NCBI RefSeq assembly: GCF_015244675.1
Contig: NZ_JABCQO010000001.1
Coordinates: 310,001 to 374,000 of the forward strand
Origin: Gluconobacter cerevisiae
GTDB taxonomy: Bacteria; Pseudomonadota; Alphaproteobacteria; Acetobacterales; Acetobacteraceae
DNA: 64,000 bases
Direction: 5' to 3'
Under the pieces are notes generated by a model, which was not told the origin of the DNA, made no database searches, and saw only the letters and a list, made by a program, of their open reading frames with translations. The position numbers were made by a program, and so were the translations under genes. Shown here piece after piece: positions 37,930 through 46,379 of this stretch. The first letter of the stretch is position 1. Every line of letters starts with the position of its first letter.

Positions 37930-37968
37930 TATCCGGGAAGTATGCCCTCACGGGTGCCTTCCCGGATA
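37930..37968. repeat. Long hairpin downstream of oprB
   Basis: A perfect 11-base-pair stem (TATCCGGGAAG/CTTCCCGGATA) with an inner CCC/GGG pairing, 12 bases after the porin stop. It lacks a T-run, so it may be a rho-dependent end or an mRNA stabiliser. Confidence 0.5.
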
Positions 37969-38110
37969 CACCGCTGGCCTGACCGGCGACTTTCCAGAAA
38001 AGCCAAATTTCGGACAGCACCCGTCGAACAGACTCACGTGCGTAGCGAAAATTTCCCGACCGCAATACGGAAGGGACTTGCCAATTATTTTCGGTATTTT
38101 TTGATTTTTC

Positions 38111-38155
38111 TGGAGCGGGCGATGGGATTCGAACCCACGACCCCAACCTTGGCAA
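38111..38155 (-). other. 3' half of tRNA-Gly(GCC): left attachment site (attL) of the island
   Basis: Read on the minus strand, this runs from the anticodon loop TTGCCAA through the T arm (GTGGGTTCGAATCCCAT) and acceptor CGCCCGC to an encoded CCA. The 5' half (acceptor, D arm) is absent and replaced by unrelated sequence. This is the displaced end left when an element integrates into a tRNA gene. The integrase starts about 190 bases away. The region 37969-38346 otherwise shows no gene. Confidence 0.85.
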
Positions 38156-38346
38156 AATTGGCAGAACCATACGCCGGGGTGCGCCTGACTCCCATAATTT
38201 ACTATAAAACAACATATTACATGAAATCTCCTACTCCGTAATGCGCTCGGATTTGCTCCGGTTTTCGACCATCTGCTTACAAAATGCTTACATTCTGTCG
38301 CTACCCCCGATAATGTAAGCAGGAAGCACGGTGACGGGGAAGCCCC

Positions 38347-39606
38347 ATGGCGAAATTGACGAAACGGGCTGTCGATGCCCTGAAGGCTCCAAAGCAAGGG
38401 CAAGCGTTCCTTTGGGACAGCGAGTTGCGAGGATTCGGTGCCAGAATCATTCCCTCTGGCTTGAAGACCTTTATCTTGCAATATCGCAATGCCGACGATC
38501 GCAGCCGTCGCATTGCGCTTGGTCGATTCGGAGCCATCACCGTCGAACAAGCCCGTGATCTTGCGAAGATCAAGCTGGGCCTGCTCGCTCACGGAAAAGA
38601 CCCGGCAGCAGAGGTCGAGGCGCATAAGGCAATCACGGTCGCCGCCCTTTGCGACTGGTATCTCCAAGAAGCTGCGGCCGGGCGGATCATCGGACGTCGG
38701 AACCGGCCGATCAAAGCCTCGACGCTCGCGATGGATAAGAGCCGAATCGAGACACACGTCAAACCGCTTCTCGGCAAGAGGCTCGTTCGCTCGCTGAAAG
38801 TGGTTGATATAGAGGGAATGCAGGCCGACATTGTGGCCGGCAAGACGGCCAAGCCCCGCAGCACCAAGCGAGGCGGCGCCACGACGGGCGGCCCAGGTGT
38901 TGCCTCGCGAGCGGTTTCGACTCTGCAAAGTATCCTCGGTCACGCTGCGCGCCTTGATAAGATTGCTACTCATCCCTGCCAAGGCGCGCGACGGCTTGCG
39001 GGAAAGAAAAAGCAGCGGAGGCTGAATATCCTCGAAATTGGGAAGCTCGGCGACGCCATGCGACATGCTGAGCGTAACGGTGAAAACCCGATCGCACTAG
39101 CAATCGTACGCTTCCTGCTACTGACCGGCTTCCGAATTTCCGAAGCGCAAGGGATGCGGCGCGCATGGGTTCGTCCCGAGGGCGGCTATATCGACTTCGC
39201 CGACACCAAGAGCGGCGCCCAGATTCGAGCCATCGGACCGGCCGCAATGCAGGTTCTTCAGAACCAGCCGATCCGTAAGGAGTCGCCATATGTCTTCCCG
39301 TCCGATATCAGTGAAGGACATTATACAGCGGCGAAAGCCTGCCTTGAGAGACTCTGCGCTTCGGTCGGCATCGAGGATGTCACGCCACATACTCTGCGGC
39401 ACACCTTCGGCAGCGTCGCAGGTGATCTCGGCTTCTCCGAATTAACGATCAGGGCGCTTCTCGGCCACGCCGCGCAAAGCGTGACCCAAGGCTACGTGCA
39501 TATCGACGAAGCCCTGAAGTTGGCCGTTAGCCGCACCTGCGACAAGATCGCTTTGCTGTTGGATGGAGAGAAGAAGGCGGGCCGGGCTGAGGGGCTGGCA
39601 GCGTGA
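38347..39606 (+). CDS. int: Tyrosine-type site-specific integrase
   Basis: A 419-residue phage/ICE integrase. The N-terminal arm-binding domain (DUF4102 type, LTKRAVDALKAPKQGQAFLWD as successive parts) is followed by a core-binding domain (about 95-210) and the catalytic domain with R263 (TGFRISEA), K288, H348 and R351 (HTLRHTFGS), H374 (LLGHAAQ) and Y383. All catalytic residues are kept, so it may be active. It reads away from the tRNA-Gly fragment and fits the P4-type integrases that target tRNA 3' ends. No excisionase gene was seen directly beside it. Confidence 0.95.
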   Translation: MAKLTKRAVDALKAPKQGQAFLWDSELRGFGARIIPSGLKTFILQYRNADDRSRRIALGRFGAITVEQARDLAKIKLGLLAHGKDPAAEVEAHKAITVAALCDWYLQEAAAGRIIGRRNRPIKASTLAMDKSRIETHVKPLLGKRLVRSLKVVDIEGMQADIVAGKTAKPRSTKRGGATTGGPGVASRAVSTLQSILGHAARLDKIATHPCQGARRLAGKKKQRRLNILEIGKLGDAMRHAERNGENPIALAIVRFLLLTGFRISEAQGMRRAWVRPEGGYIDFADTKSGAQIRAIGPAAMQVLQNQPIRKESPYVFPSDISEGHYTAAKACLERLCASVGIEDVTPHTLRHTFGSVAGDLGFSELTIRALLGHAAQSVTQGYVHIDEALKLAVSRTCDKIALLLDGEKKAGRAEGLAA

Positions 39607-39712
39607 CGGCATCGGGGGGACCAAAGACCACTTGCGGCCGGAATACCTCGCCGACCGGTTTCAGTTATTGCAGTTAAGGGCGCACGCGACTGGATGCGTA
39701 GGAGAACCCGTC

Positions 39713-40159
39713 GTGGCAAGCCACGTCGTCACGTTCGCCGGTCTGTCCGACCAGGACCGCAAGAAGGTCGCCCCTCTGCCGAAGCTGGTAGAAGGCGATC
39801 GTTTCGAGTTGCATGTCCGGCGCCGGAACGGGCAGGATCAGACCATGTCCTTGCCGCCGGCGGCAGCCAGTGCCGTCGAGGCATTGATCGACCACCTGCT
39901 CAACGGCGAGCGGGTGGCGGTCCTTTCGGAAGATCAGGAATTAAGCCCCACCGAGGCGTCCACCATCCTCGGTATCTCCCGACCGCTCGTCGTACTGCGG
40001 ATGGATCGCGGCGACCTTCCGTTCCGCTATATCGGCAAGCACCGCCGCGCGTCGCTCAAGGACGTGCTGGCGTTGAATACGGAACTCGATGTTCGGCAGA
40101 AGGCCATGGAGGATTTGGCCGCCGACTCCGAGAATCTCCATCTCCATTATGGCATTTAG
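39713..40159 (+). CDS. Helix-turn-helix antitoxin of a PIN-type module
   Basis: A 148-residue protein with a DNA-binding part LSPTEASTILGISRPLVVLRMDRGDLPFRYIGKHRR (about 80-115, in pieces) of the excisionase/MerR-like HTH type. The layout, an N-terminal domain of about 70 residues, HTH, then a helical tail, is that of antitoxins coded just before PIN-domain RNases. Its end overlaps the start of the PIN reading frame by 11 bases. I start at the GTG at 39713, preceded by GGAG; the upstream opening to 39563 overlaps the integrase gene. It appears intact although the toxin is broken. Confidence 0.72.
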   Translation: MASHVVTFAGLSDQDRKKVAPLPKLVEGDRFELHVRRRNGQDQTMSLPPAAASAVEALIDHLLNGERVAVLSEDQELSPTEASTILGISRPLVVLRMDRGDLPFRYIGKHRRASLKDVLALNTELDVRQKAMEDLAADSENLHLHYGI

Positions 40160-40387
40160 TCCCGTTGTCGCAATCTACGACGCCTGTATCCTCTACCCGT
40201 TTCACCTTAGGAACATCGTCGTCCAGGCGGCGGCGGACGGTCGATGCGCGGTGGACCGACGCGATTCATGACGAGTGGATACGAAACCTTCTGGCCAACA
40301 CGCCGGACCTTTCGGCCGAACGCTTGGCGACTACGAAGCAACTCATGAACGCCGCGCTGCCGAAGGCGACAGTAACCGGTTACGAAC
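40149..40387 (+). pseudogene. PIN-domain toxin, 5' part (frameshifted, then cut by IS66)
   Basis: Starts MAFSPVVAIYDACILYPFHLRN, with the first PIN aspartate in YDAC. Reading stays in frame to GRCA, then jumps to the next frame as RWTDAIHDEWIRNLL and on to VTGYE. The break is at about 40240 in GCGCGG. Adding one more CG pair restores GRCARWTDAIHDEW, so a two-base loss in a CG run is the simplest cause. The gene is then interrupted at 40387 by the IS66 element and resumes at 42924. Confidence 0.82.
40380..40387 (+). repeat. Target-site duplication, left copy (IS66)
   Basis: TTACGAAC directly before the IS66 left end; the identical 8 bases follow the right end. Eight bases is the usual length for this family. 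Confidence 0.93.
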
Positions 40388-40528
40388 GTAAGCATCCGGA
40401 GAGAGCCGCGGGCGTAATCAGGCTTTGATGGTATTATTGCTGTGGTGAAGGGTTTTCCAGTGCCATGGCAGGAGTTCATGGAGGCGTGGATTTGGCATAT
40501 CGTTGATACGGGCGAGGACATCTGCGAG

Positions 40529-42007
40529 TCATGCTTTGGGATCGACAAGGTTCAGACGGGCGGTGACGATCAGGGAATACATGGCGGCAGCGCGTTCTCC
40601 GCCCCGGTCTGACCCGGCGAATAACCAGGCTTTTCTGCCGAGGGCTATCCCACGGAGCGCACGCTCTGCGGCGTTATTTGTGAGACAGATGCGCCCATCA
40701 TGTAGAAACCGTGTGAACATATCAGGTCGTCTGAGAAAATAGCTCATGGCCTGTGCAATGGGATTTTTTGATGACATGCGTTGGCACGTGTCACGCATCC
40801 ACATGAACAGGTCCTCTACCATGGGAGCACTGCTTTCCTGACGGACCGCGAGCCGATGCTGGTCTGGGGTGCCGTTTATCACACGTTCAGCCTCGAAGAT
40901 GGCGTCGATGCGGCGCACTGCCTCTATCGCCAGCGGGGCCTTGTCCTTCTCCGCGATTTTGAACAGCCCCCTTCGTCCGTGCGCCCAGCATCCTGCAGAC
41001 ACGACAGGTGCAGGCTGACGGCCCGGTTTTGTCAGAGCGTTATATCCGGCATAGGCATCGGATTGCACGATCCCCGTCCAGCCCGAAAGATGATCGACAG
41101 GATGTTCGCCCTTGCGGTCCCGTGAATAACGGAACCACACGGCTGGCGGTGCTGTGCCTCCAAAGGGGTGATCGTCGCGCACATAATTCCACAATCGACC
41201 GGTGCGTGTTCGGCCCTTCGCCAGCACGGGCACGGTGGTGTCATCCGCATGCAGACGACCAGCTGCCAGCACATGGACCCGGATCAGCGCGTTCAGAGGG
41301 GCCAGGGTCGCTGTGCAGGCTCCCACCCAGTCGGCTAACGTTGACGTGTCGAGATCAATCCCTTCGCGTGCAAAGGCATCACTCTGCCTGTTCAGCGGCA
41401 GATGCTGGAGATACTTGTCGCACAGAATGCCCGCCAGCAGTTCTGGCCCTGCACGCCCCCGTGAGATCGGGTAGAAAGGCGCTGGTGGCTGGGTAATGCT
41501 CTCGCAATCCCGACAGGTGAACTTCTCCCGCACCGTCTGGATGACTTTGAACTGGCGTGGGATCACTTCCAGCGTCTCAGTGATACTTTCGCCCAGTTTG
41601 CTCAGGCGCATCCCGCCACAGCACGGACACTGTGTTGGCGCAGGAAGAACCATCCGTTCGCGTGGCAGGTCGGCGGGTAAGGGCTGCCGCCCCCGGTTAT
41701 TCCGCGGTGCTGTTGCACGGACAGCGAGGTCCGCCGCATTTTCGAACGTGTCTTCGGCTTGCGTTGTTTCCAGCTCCTCCAGCTCAAGTTCCAGCTGGTC
41801 CAGCAGGCGCCGTCCCCGTTCCGATGACGTCCCGAAGCGGTCCTGACGCATCCGTGCAATAAGATGTTTAAGATGGGTAATCTGCGCTTCAGCGCTGACT
41901 GCTCGGGCTTCAGCGTCTGTGGCCCGGGTTTCGGCAGCACGGGCACGCGTCTCGGCGGCGGCAAGTGCCGCACGTAAGGCCGTTATGTCATCCATGCTTC
42001 CCGTCAT
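40529..42007 (-). CDS. tnpC: IS66 transposase TnpC
   Basis: The DDE transposase of the element, 492 residues. It starts with a coiled coil (about 8-50, LRAALAAAETRARAAETRAT style), then a zinc-finger-like segment CPCCGGMRL and CRDC, and the catalytic core with LHADDTTVPVL, QSDAYAGYN and NNAAERALRGIALGRK containing the D, D and E residues. The C-terminal stretch LFAGSDRGGERAAAMYSL is typical. The third gene of the element, starting 66 bases after tnpB. It is in length range for the family and seems intact. Confidence 0.95.
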   Translation of the reverse strand: MTGSMDDITALRAALAAAETRARAAETRATDAEARAVSAEAQITHLKHLIARMRQDRFGTSSERGRRLLDQLELELEELETTQAEDTFENAADLAVRATAPRNNRGRQPLPADLPRERMVLPAPTQCPCCGGMRLSKLGESITETLEVIPRQFKVIQTVREKFTCRDCESITQPPAPFYPISRGRAGPELLAGILCDKYLQHLPLNRQSDAFAREGIDLDTSTLADWVGACTATLAPLNALIRVHVLAAGRLHADDTTVPVLAKGRTRTGRLWNYVRDDHPFGGTAPPAVWFRYSRDRKGEHPVDHLSGWTGIVQSDAYAGYNALTKPGRQPAPVVSAGCWAHGRRGLFKIAEKDKAPLAIEAVRRIDAIFEAERVINGTPDQHRLAVRQESSAPMVEDLFMWMRDTCQRMSSKNPIAQAMSYFLRRPDMFTRFLHDGRICLTNNAAERALRGIALGRKAWLFAGSDRGGERAAAMYSLIVTARLNLVDPKA

Positions 42008-42072
42008 GAAAAACAGTTCAGCACAAAACCGTTCAAAAGGGTACAGGACTATGGATCACGATCCCCTTTTTG

Positions 42073-42420
42073 TTACCCCGCCAGTTCAGGTCGCCATGTT
42101 TTCTGCGGATTACGCCAGTCGATCCCTTCGAGCAGACAACTTAATTGTGACGCACTCAGATGGATGGCCCCGTCCTTTGCCGAGGGCCAGATGAAATACC
42201 CACGTTCAATCCGTTTTGCATAGAGGGACACTCCAATCCCGTCATGCCAGATCAGTTTCACCAGATCGCCGCGTCGGCCACGAAAGACAAAAACATCACC
42301 AGCATAGGGGTCTCTCCCCAGAAACTGTTGAACCCTCAGCGCCAGACCGGGCATGCCAAGGCGCATGTCTGTCGCACCTGCCGCCAGCCATATCTTCAGA
42401 CCAGAGGGAAGAGGGATCAT
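42073..42420 (-). CDS. tnpB: IS66 accessory protein TnpB
   Basis: A 115-residue IS66 Orf2 protein. Motifs LKIWLAAGATDMRLGMPGLA, GDVFVFRGRRGDLVKLIWHDG (in parts) and GYFIWPSAKDGAIHLSASQL are diagnostic. Needed together with TnpA for efficient IS66 transposition, though its biochemical role is not settled. Its start overlaps the tnpA stop by 4 bases (ATGA). Confidence 0.94.
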   Translation of the reverse strand: MIPLPSGLKIWLAAGATDMRLGMPGLALRVQQFLGRDPYAGDVFVFRGRRGDLVKLIWHDGIGVSLYAKRIERGYFIWPSAKDGAIHLSASQLSCLLEGIDWRNPQKTWRPELAG

Positions 42421-42857
42421 GAGCGTAAAACCTGAAGGAGTTTCCTCAGATCTTCAATCGCGATCCGGCTGTCAACCATCAGCTTCTCACCACCAGGAAA
42501 AAGAATGCTGGCTTCATGTCCACTCCCGCAGGACTGGTCTCCTCCCAGCCCTTCAACAGGGGATGTCATATGAACCGGCACAAAAGAAAGCTGCTCTTTC
42601 GCAGACGGGTTTACGAAATCCAGTCTCTGACGCCATCGGTAAACGACGCTGACGTGGACACCAAACTGGCGCGCAACAGCACGGACTGACTGACCAGTTT
42701 CATAAGAAGCCAGCACAACCCGACGTCTGAACGCGTCATCATAGGCCCGGCGCCGTTCGCCAACAATTTCAATAACCGGATGAAGGGCTCGCGATGCTTG
42801 TGTCGCAGCGAATGTCGCTGCGACACAAGCATCATTCTGTTCTGATCGCTCTGTCAT
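42417..42857 (-). CDS. tnpA: IS66 accessory protein TnpA
   Basis: A 146-residue protein with a helix-turn-helix (YDDAFRRRVVLASYETGQSVRAVARQFG, about 38-66, as two helices) like IS3/IS66 Orf1 proteins. Near its 5' end the coding sequence contains a perfect 19-bp inverted repeat with a 3-base loop (42793-42833), coding for DACVAATFAATQAS. That is uncommon for an IS gene start and could shield the mRNA. ATGA overlap with tnpB. Confidence 0.9.
   Translation of the reverse strand: MTERSEQNDACVAATFAATQASRALHPVIEIVGERRRAYDDAFRRRVVLASYETGQSVRAVARQFGVHVSVVYRWRQRLDFVNPSAKEQLSFVPVHMTSPVEGLGGDQSCGSGHEASILFPGGEKLMVDSRIAIEDLRKLLQVLRS
42793..42833. repeat. 19-bp perfect inverted repeat in the start of tnpA
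   Basis: GATGCTTGTGTCGCAGCGA, loop ATG, then its exact reverse complement. On the tnpA transcript it begins about eight codons after the start and would form a very stable hairpin. Confidence 0.95.
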
Positions 42858-42915
42858 GAACAGAACACATCACCACACCATAAAATCCACAAGGCGTCTC
42901 ACACCGGAAGCTTAC

Positions 42916-42923
42916 TTACGAAC
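42916..42923 (+). repeat. Target-site duplication, right copy (IS66)
   Basis: TTACGAAC directly after the IS66 right end, matching 40380-40387. Confidence 0.93.
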
Positions 42924-43207
42924 AGCAATTCCGACCATATACGTTGCTCGATCCTGATGACCGTCCCGTCGCCGCGACCGCGATCGAGGCAGACGCGCCG
43001 ATAATCGTCACATGGAACCTAGACGACTTTCCTGTTGCCGAATTAAGAGAGCATAGCTTGGCGCAGCAGTCACCGGATGTCTTCCTGGTCGACCTCTGCA
43101 CGCGGGCCCCGGATAGGCATTGCCTTCTGAACGAAATAGGCAATCTGCTTTCACCGAAGTCTCAGGGCATTGAGCCGCAGTGCGTTTGTCACGACGGCCA
43201 GGGATGA
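42924..43207 (+). pseudogene. PIN-domain toxin, 3' part (beyond IS66)
   Basis: Continues exactly from VTGYE once the IS and one target copy are removed: QQFRPYTLLDPDDRPVAATA, then PIIVTWNLDDFPVAEL with the later PIN acidic residues, then SPDVFLVDLC. After about residue 140 of the rebuilt protein the sequence no longer looks like the family and runs antisense into the 3' end of the copper ATPase gene. So the true C-terminus is probably lost at a recombination point near 43110-43150. Confidence 0.78.
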
Positions 43208-45529
43208 CAGGGCCATCGCGCCTCCCGCGAACATGGGCGACAGCGTAAGGCCAAAGACGGGATACAGTACGCCTGCGGCAAGTGGGATGCCGATCCCATT
43301 GAACAGGAAAGAAAATGCCAGATTCTGCCGGATGTTGCGCATCGTCGCCTGTGCCAGGCGGCGGGCGCGTACCAGTCCGGCGAGGCTGCCTTGTGCCAGT
43401 GTCATCCCGGCGCTTTCGATGGCGACATCGGTGCCTGTGCCCATGGCGATTCCGATATCGGCGGTGGCCAGGGCCGGCGCGTCGTTGACGCCGTCGCCCG
43501 CCATGGCGACACGGGCTCCCTTCTGTTGCATGTCACGAATGATCGCGGCCTTATCCTCGGGTTTGAGGTCGGCATGTACCTCGTCGATTCCCGCCTGCCG
43601 GGCCACGACTTCCGCAGTCCGGGCATTGTCACCCGTCAGCATCACGATCCGCATGCCGGCTGCGTGCAGTGCCGCGATGGTCTCCTTCGCGTCGGTCTTC
43701 AGCGGATCGGCCACGACCAGCAACCCAGCGGCCTGTCCGTCGATGCCGACGAACATGACGCCCGCGCCCTCCGCCCGGTGGGTGTCCGCGACAGGGATCA
43801 ATGCCGACGCATCGATGCCCTGCTGCCGCATCTGGGCCTGGTTTCCGACGACGACGGCATGCCCGTCCACGGTGCCGGTCACGCCCAGGCCGGTCTGAGA
43901 CGCGAAATCCCCGACCGGCGCGGCCTGAAGGCCCTGCTCCGTCATCGCGGCGACCAGCGCCTGGGCCAGCGGATGCTCGGATTGTGTTTCCAGTGATGCC
44001 GCCAGTCGCAGGACGATGCTGGAATCCCATGCACCTGATGTTTCGGTCGCGATCAGCCGGGGCTTGCCTTCCGTTACGGTGCCGGTCTTGTCGATCACCA
44101 GCGTATCGACCGTATCCAGTGCCTGCAGGGCCTCGGCGTTGCGAACCAGCACGCCAGCTCGCGCCCCGCGTCCCATGCCGACCATGATCGACATCGGAGT
44201 GGCCAGGCCCAGCGCGCACGGACAGGCGATCACCAGGACCGCAATGGCGTTCAGCAGTGCGTGTCCGAAGCGCGGTTGCGGACCGACCAGAAGCCAGACA
44301 ACGAAGGTCAGCAGGGACACAAGCACGACCAGCGGCACGAACCAGCCGGAGACCCGGTCCGCCACCGCCTGGATCGGTGCGCGCGTACGCTGGGCGGCCG
44401 CTACCATGCTGACGATCCGGGCCAGCATTGTGTCCGAGCCGACGGCCTCGGCCGTCATCAGCAGGCTGCCGGTGCCGTTGATGGTTCCGCCCGTCACCTT
44501 GTCACCCGGGCCCTTGGCGACAGGTGCTGGCTCTCCTGTCAGCATGGCTTCGTCCACGCTGGAGCGCCCGTCCATGACGGTGCCGTCCACCGGGATGCTT
44601 TCCCCCGGCCGGATGCGGAGCCGATTGCCGGGCACGATCTGGGCCAGCGGTACGTCGTCCTCGCGATCCTGCGCGCCGACCCGGTGTGCGATTTTCGGTG
44701 CGAGATCCAGCAGGGCGCGAATGGCGCGACTGGTACGGGCGCGGGCGCGCAGTTCCAGGACCTGCCCGGCCAACACCAGGGCCACGATAACACCTGCGGC
44801 TTCGTAATAGACCGGGACCGACCCGTCATGCATGCGGAAGGCAGCAGGGAACAGGCCAGGAGCTACTGTCGCGGCGATGCTGTAGAGAAAGCCCGCGCCG
44901 ACGCCCAGCATGATCAACGTAAACATGTTCAGATGCCGGGTGCGGAGAGACATCCAGCCGCGTTCGAGGAACGGCCAGCCGGCCCACAGCACGATTGGTG
45001 CCGTAAGCGCCAACTGAATCCAGTTCGTCAGGCCGCCATCGAAAAATGCCAGCCCTCCCATATCCGCCGCCATGGCGATGACGACGAGCGGGACCGCCAA
45101 TATGCTCGCTCCCCACAGGCGCCGGCTGAAATCCACGAGTTCCGGGTTGGGCATGTCGGCGTCGGATGGCTCCTCCGGTTCCAGCGCCATGCCGCAGATG
45201 GGGCAGGAGCCGGGGTGATCCTGTCGGATCTGGGGGTGCATCGGGCAGGTCCAGATCATCCCGGCCCGCCTGGGCTGAGGCTTGATGGGCGTCGTGTCCG
45301 CCTTGTGCAGGTAATGACAGGGGGCGGCCTCGAACTTTGTCTGGCAGTGCGCGCTGCAAAAATACCAGGTCCGGCCATCATGGTCGGCATGATGCGTCGC
45401 CGTCGCGGGATCGACCGTCATGCCACACACAGGATCCTTGACCAGGTGCGCGTCAACTCCGGTCGCTGCCGGGGTGGGACCCTCTCCATGGAGATGGGAC
45501 GCGCAAGCTGCTGTATTGTCGTTCGTCAT
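43151..45529 (-). CDS. Copper-type heavy-metal P1B ATPase
   Basis: Inner-membrane pump that exports Cu(I)-type metals using ATP, 792 residues; often called CopA or ActP. Instead of the usual HMA domains the N-terminus has a YHS domain ([12 protein letters not shown], about 30-72) and a heavy-metal-binding segment WTCPMHPQ...[10 protein letters not shown] (about 93-115). Then eight membrane helices with [10 protein letters not shown] (about 436), the phosphorylated Asp in DKTGTVTEG (about 478), TGDN and [13 protein letters not shown] start at 45529 because AAGGGGG lies just upstream. Divergent from the CsoR-type gene with an operator between. Confidence 0.94.
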   Translation of the reverse strand: MTNDNTAACASHLHGEGPTPAATGVDAHLVKDPVCGMTVDPATATHHADHDGRTWYFCSAHCQTKFEAAPCHYLHKADTTPIKPQPRRAGMIWTCPMHPQIRQDHPGSCPICGMALEPEEPSDADMPNPELVDFSRRLWGASILAVPLVVIAMAADMGGLAFFDGGLTNWIQLALTAPIVLWAGWPFLERGWMSLRTRHLNMFTLIMLGVGAGFLYSIAATVAPGLFPAAFRMHDGSVPVYYEAAGVIVALVLAGQVLELRARARTSRAIRALLDLAPKIAHRVGAQDREDDVPLAQIVPGNRLRIRPGESIPVDGTVMDGRSSVDEAMLTGEPAPVAKGPGDKVTGGTINGTGSLLMTAEAVGSDTMLARIVSMVAAAQRTRAPIQAVADRVSGWFVPLVVLVSLLTFVVWLLVGPQPRFGHALLNAIAVLVIACPCALGLATPMSIMVGMGRGARAGVLVRNAEALQALDTVDTLVIDKTGTVTEGKPRLIATETSGAWDSSIVLRLAASLETQSEHPLAQALVAAMTEQGLQAAPVGDFASQTGLGVTGTVDGHAVVVGNQAQMRQQGIDASALIPVADTHRAEGAGVMFVGIDGQAAGLLVVADPLKTDAKETIAALHAAGMRIVMLTGDNARTAEVVARQAGIDEVHADLKPEDKAAIIRDMQQKGARVAMAGDGVNDAPALATADIGIAMGTGTDVAIESAGMTLAQGSLAGLVRARRLAQATMRNIRQNLAFSFLFNGIGIPLAAGVLYPVFGLTLSPMFAGGAMALSSLAVVTNALRLNALRLR

Positions 45530-45594
45530 GAAGCCCCCTTGCTTGTGGCCGCCAGCCGCGGCGTCGAAGTATGCCATAATCGCTTGCACTTCAA

Positions 45595-45617
45595 GGTATG
45601 CCCCTGTAGGGTATAGT
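45595..45617. promoter_or_regulatory. Putative CsoR-type operator and divergent promoter
   Basis: TATGCCCCTGTAGGGTATA is a near-palindrome with a C-run/G-run core as bound by CsoR/RcnR/FrmR proteins. TATAGT at 45612-45617 is a good -10 for the repressor gene, only 3 bases before its ATG, and no ribosome site is seen, so a leaderless mRNA is possible. On the other strand TTGAAG and TACTTC with 17 bases between may drive the ATPase gene. Confidence 0.6.
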
Positions 45618-45620
45618 GCA

Positions 45621-45893
45621 ATGAGGCAGTCACGGGTAAAGATTTCGCAGGGCCTGAAACGGGTCGAAGGTCAGGTGCGTGGCATCCAGAAAATAGTGGA
45701 CGAAGACCGCTATTGCGTGGATGTTCTGCTTCAGCTTCGGGCCGCCAAGGCGGCGTTGCATCGGCTCGAGGGGCTTGTTCTGCGCGAACATATCGCGGGC
45801 TGCGTCGTGGAGGCGATCGAATCCGGCGATCCGGTGGAGCGTCAGGAAAAAATCGGGGAACTGATCGAAACGGTCAGCAAGATGACGGGGTAG
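45621..45893 (+). CDS. csoR: CsoR/RcnR-family metal-sensing repressor
   Basis: A 90-residue all-helical repressor (DUF156) that leaves DNA on binding metal. The ligand set Cys32 (DRYCVDVL), His57 and Cys61 (REHIAGCV) is the C-H-C pattern of copper-sensing CsoR; RcnR and FrmR differ in these positions. N-terminus [20 protein letters not shown] is the DNA-facing helix. The ATG at 45621 is taken as start; the frame upstream runs antisense to the ATPase. It lies divergently next to the copper ATPase and probably controls the whole copper block. Confidence 0.92.
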   Translation: MRQSRVKISQGLKRVEGQVRGIQKIVDEDRYCVDVLLQLRAAKAALHRLEGLVLREHIAGCVVEAIESGDPVERQEKIGELIETVSKMTG

Positions 45894-45895
45894 AC

Positions 45896-46303
45896 GTGCA
45901 AGAGATCGGCGCGATACGGTTGGGACGGTTGCTGGCCTGCCTGCTTCTGCAGGTGGGGCTGATGCTGGCATCCGTCATGCCGGGTCATGCCGCCACGTTG
46001 CCCTCTACAGTTGCTGTGGTTACCCAGCCGATGGCCGACATGCCAGGGATGCAGATGCCATCCCGTGCGGATACGACGACCGCACATTGCAATCATGAAC
46101 CGTGCCACGACCATCATCCATGTCATCATTGCGGCGATTGCTGCGCCCAGGGTGCCTGCGTCGCCAATTGGCTGATGCCGCCCTCCGTGACCAGGGCGTT
46201 TGATTACTCAGGTGTTACGGCACCTTTCGGCCTGTCTCGCTCGGATCGCATCGTCGGTCATGGGTTCGCGCCGGCCCTGCCACCGCCCAGAGAGATGGCC
46301 TGA
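45896..46303 (+). CDS. Exported Cys/His/Met-rich protein, probable copper-binding
   Basis: A 135-residue protein starting at GTG three bases after the csoR stop. It has a signal peptide (about 9-32, cleavage after HAA), a Met patch MADMPGMQMP (about 46-55) and a dense metal-ligand cluster of six Cys and six His around residues 64-88 (HCNHEPCHDHHPCHHCG then DCCAQGAC). This layout suggests periplasmic copper capture or sensing, similar to CopL/DUF2946-type proteins in other copper clusters, but the family was not confirmed. In operon with csoR. Confidence 0.68.
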   Translation: MQEIGAIRLGRLLACLLLQVGLMLASVMPGHAATLPSTVAVVTQPMADMPGMQMPSRADTTTAHCNHEPCHDHHPCHHCGDCCAQGACVANWLMPPSVTRAFDYSGVTAPFGLSRSDRIVGHGFAPALPPPREMA

Positions 46304-46379
46304 TTCTGTTCTGACAGTCTCAGGGCTGGTCATGGACCTATGACCGGCTCCGCCTTCTCTCTTTTGCGGACTATTATTC

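Larger units (their letters stand above)
40388..42915 (-). mobile_element. Complete IS66-family insertion sequence
   Basis: A 2,528-bp element with imperfect terminal inverted repeats starting GTAAGC (left GTAAGCATCCGGAGAGAG, right end complement GTAAGCTTCCGGTGTGAG), the three usual genes tnpA-tnpB-tnpC in order on the minus strand, and a perfect 8-bp target duplication. All three frames are open, so it may be mobile. It interrupts the PIN toxin gene. Confidence 0.95.

Noticed and set aside
38111-38185. Complete tRNA-Gly gene
   Set aside because: Only the 3' half matches; the acceptor 5' strand and D arm are missing.
37942-38241. Small frame reading MGFEPTTPTLAKL
   Set aside because: This is the well-known false peptide from translating the reverse of a tRNA 3' half; the tRNA-Gly fragment explains it.
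44261-45616. 451-codon plus-strand frame opposite the copper ATPase
   Set aside because: The minus strand carries all P-type ATPase motifs; this frame shows none of its own.
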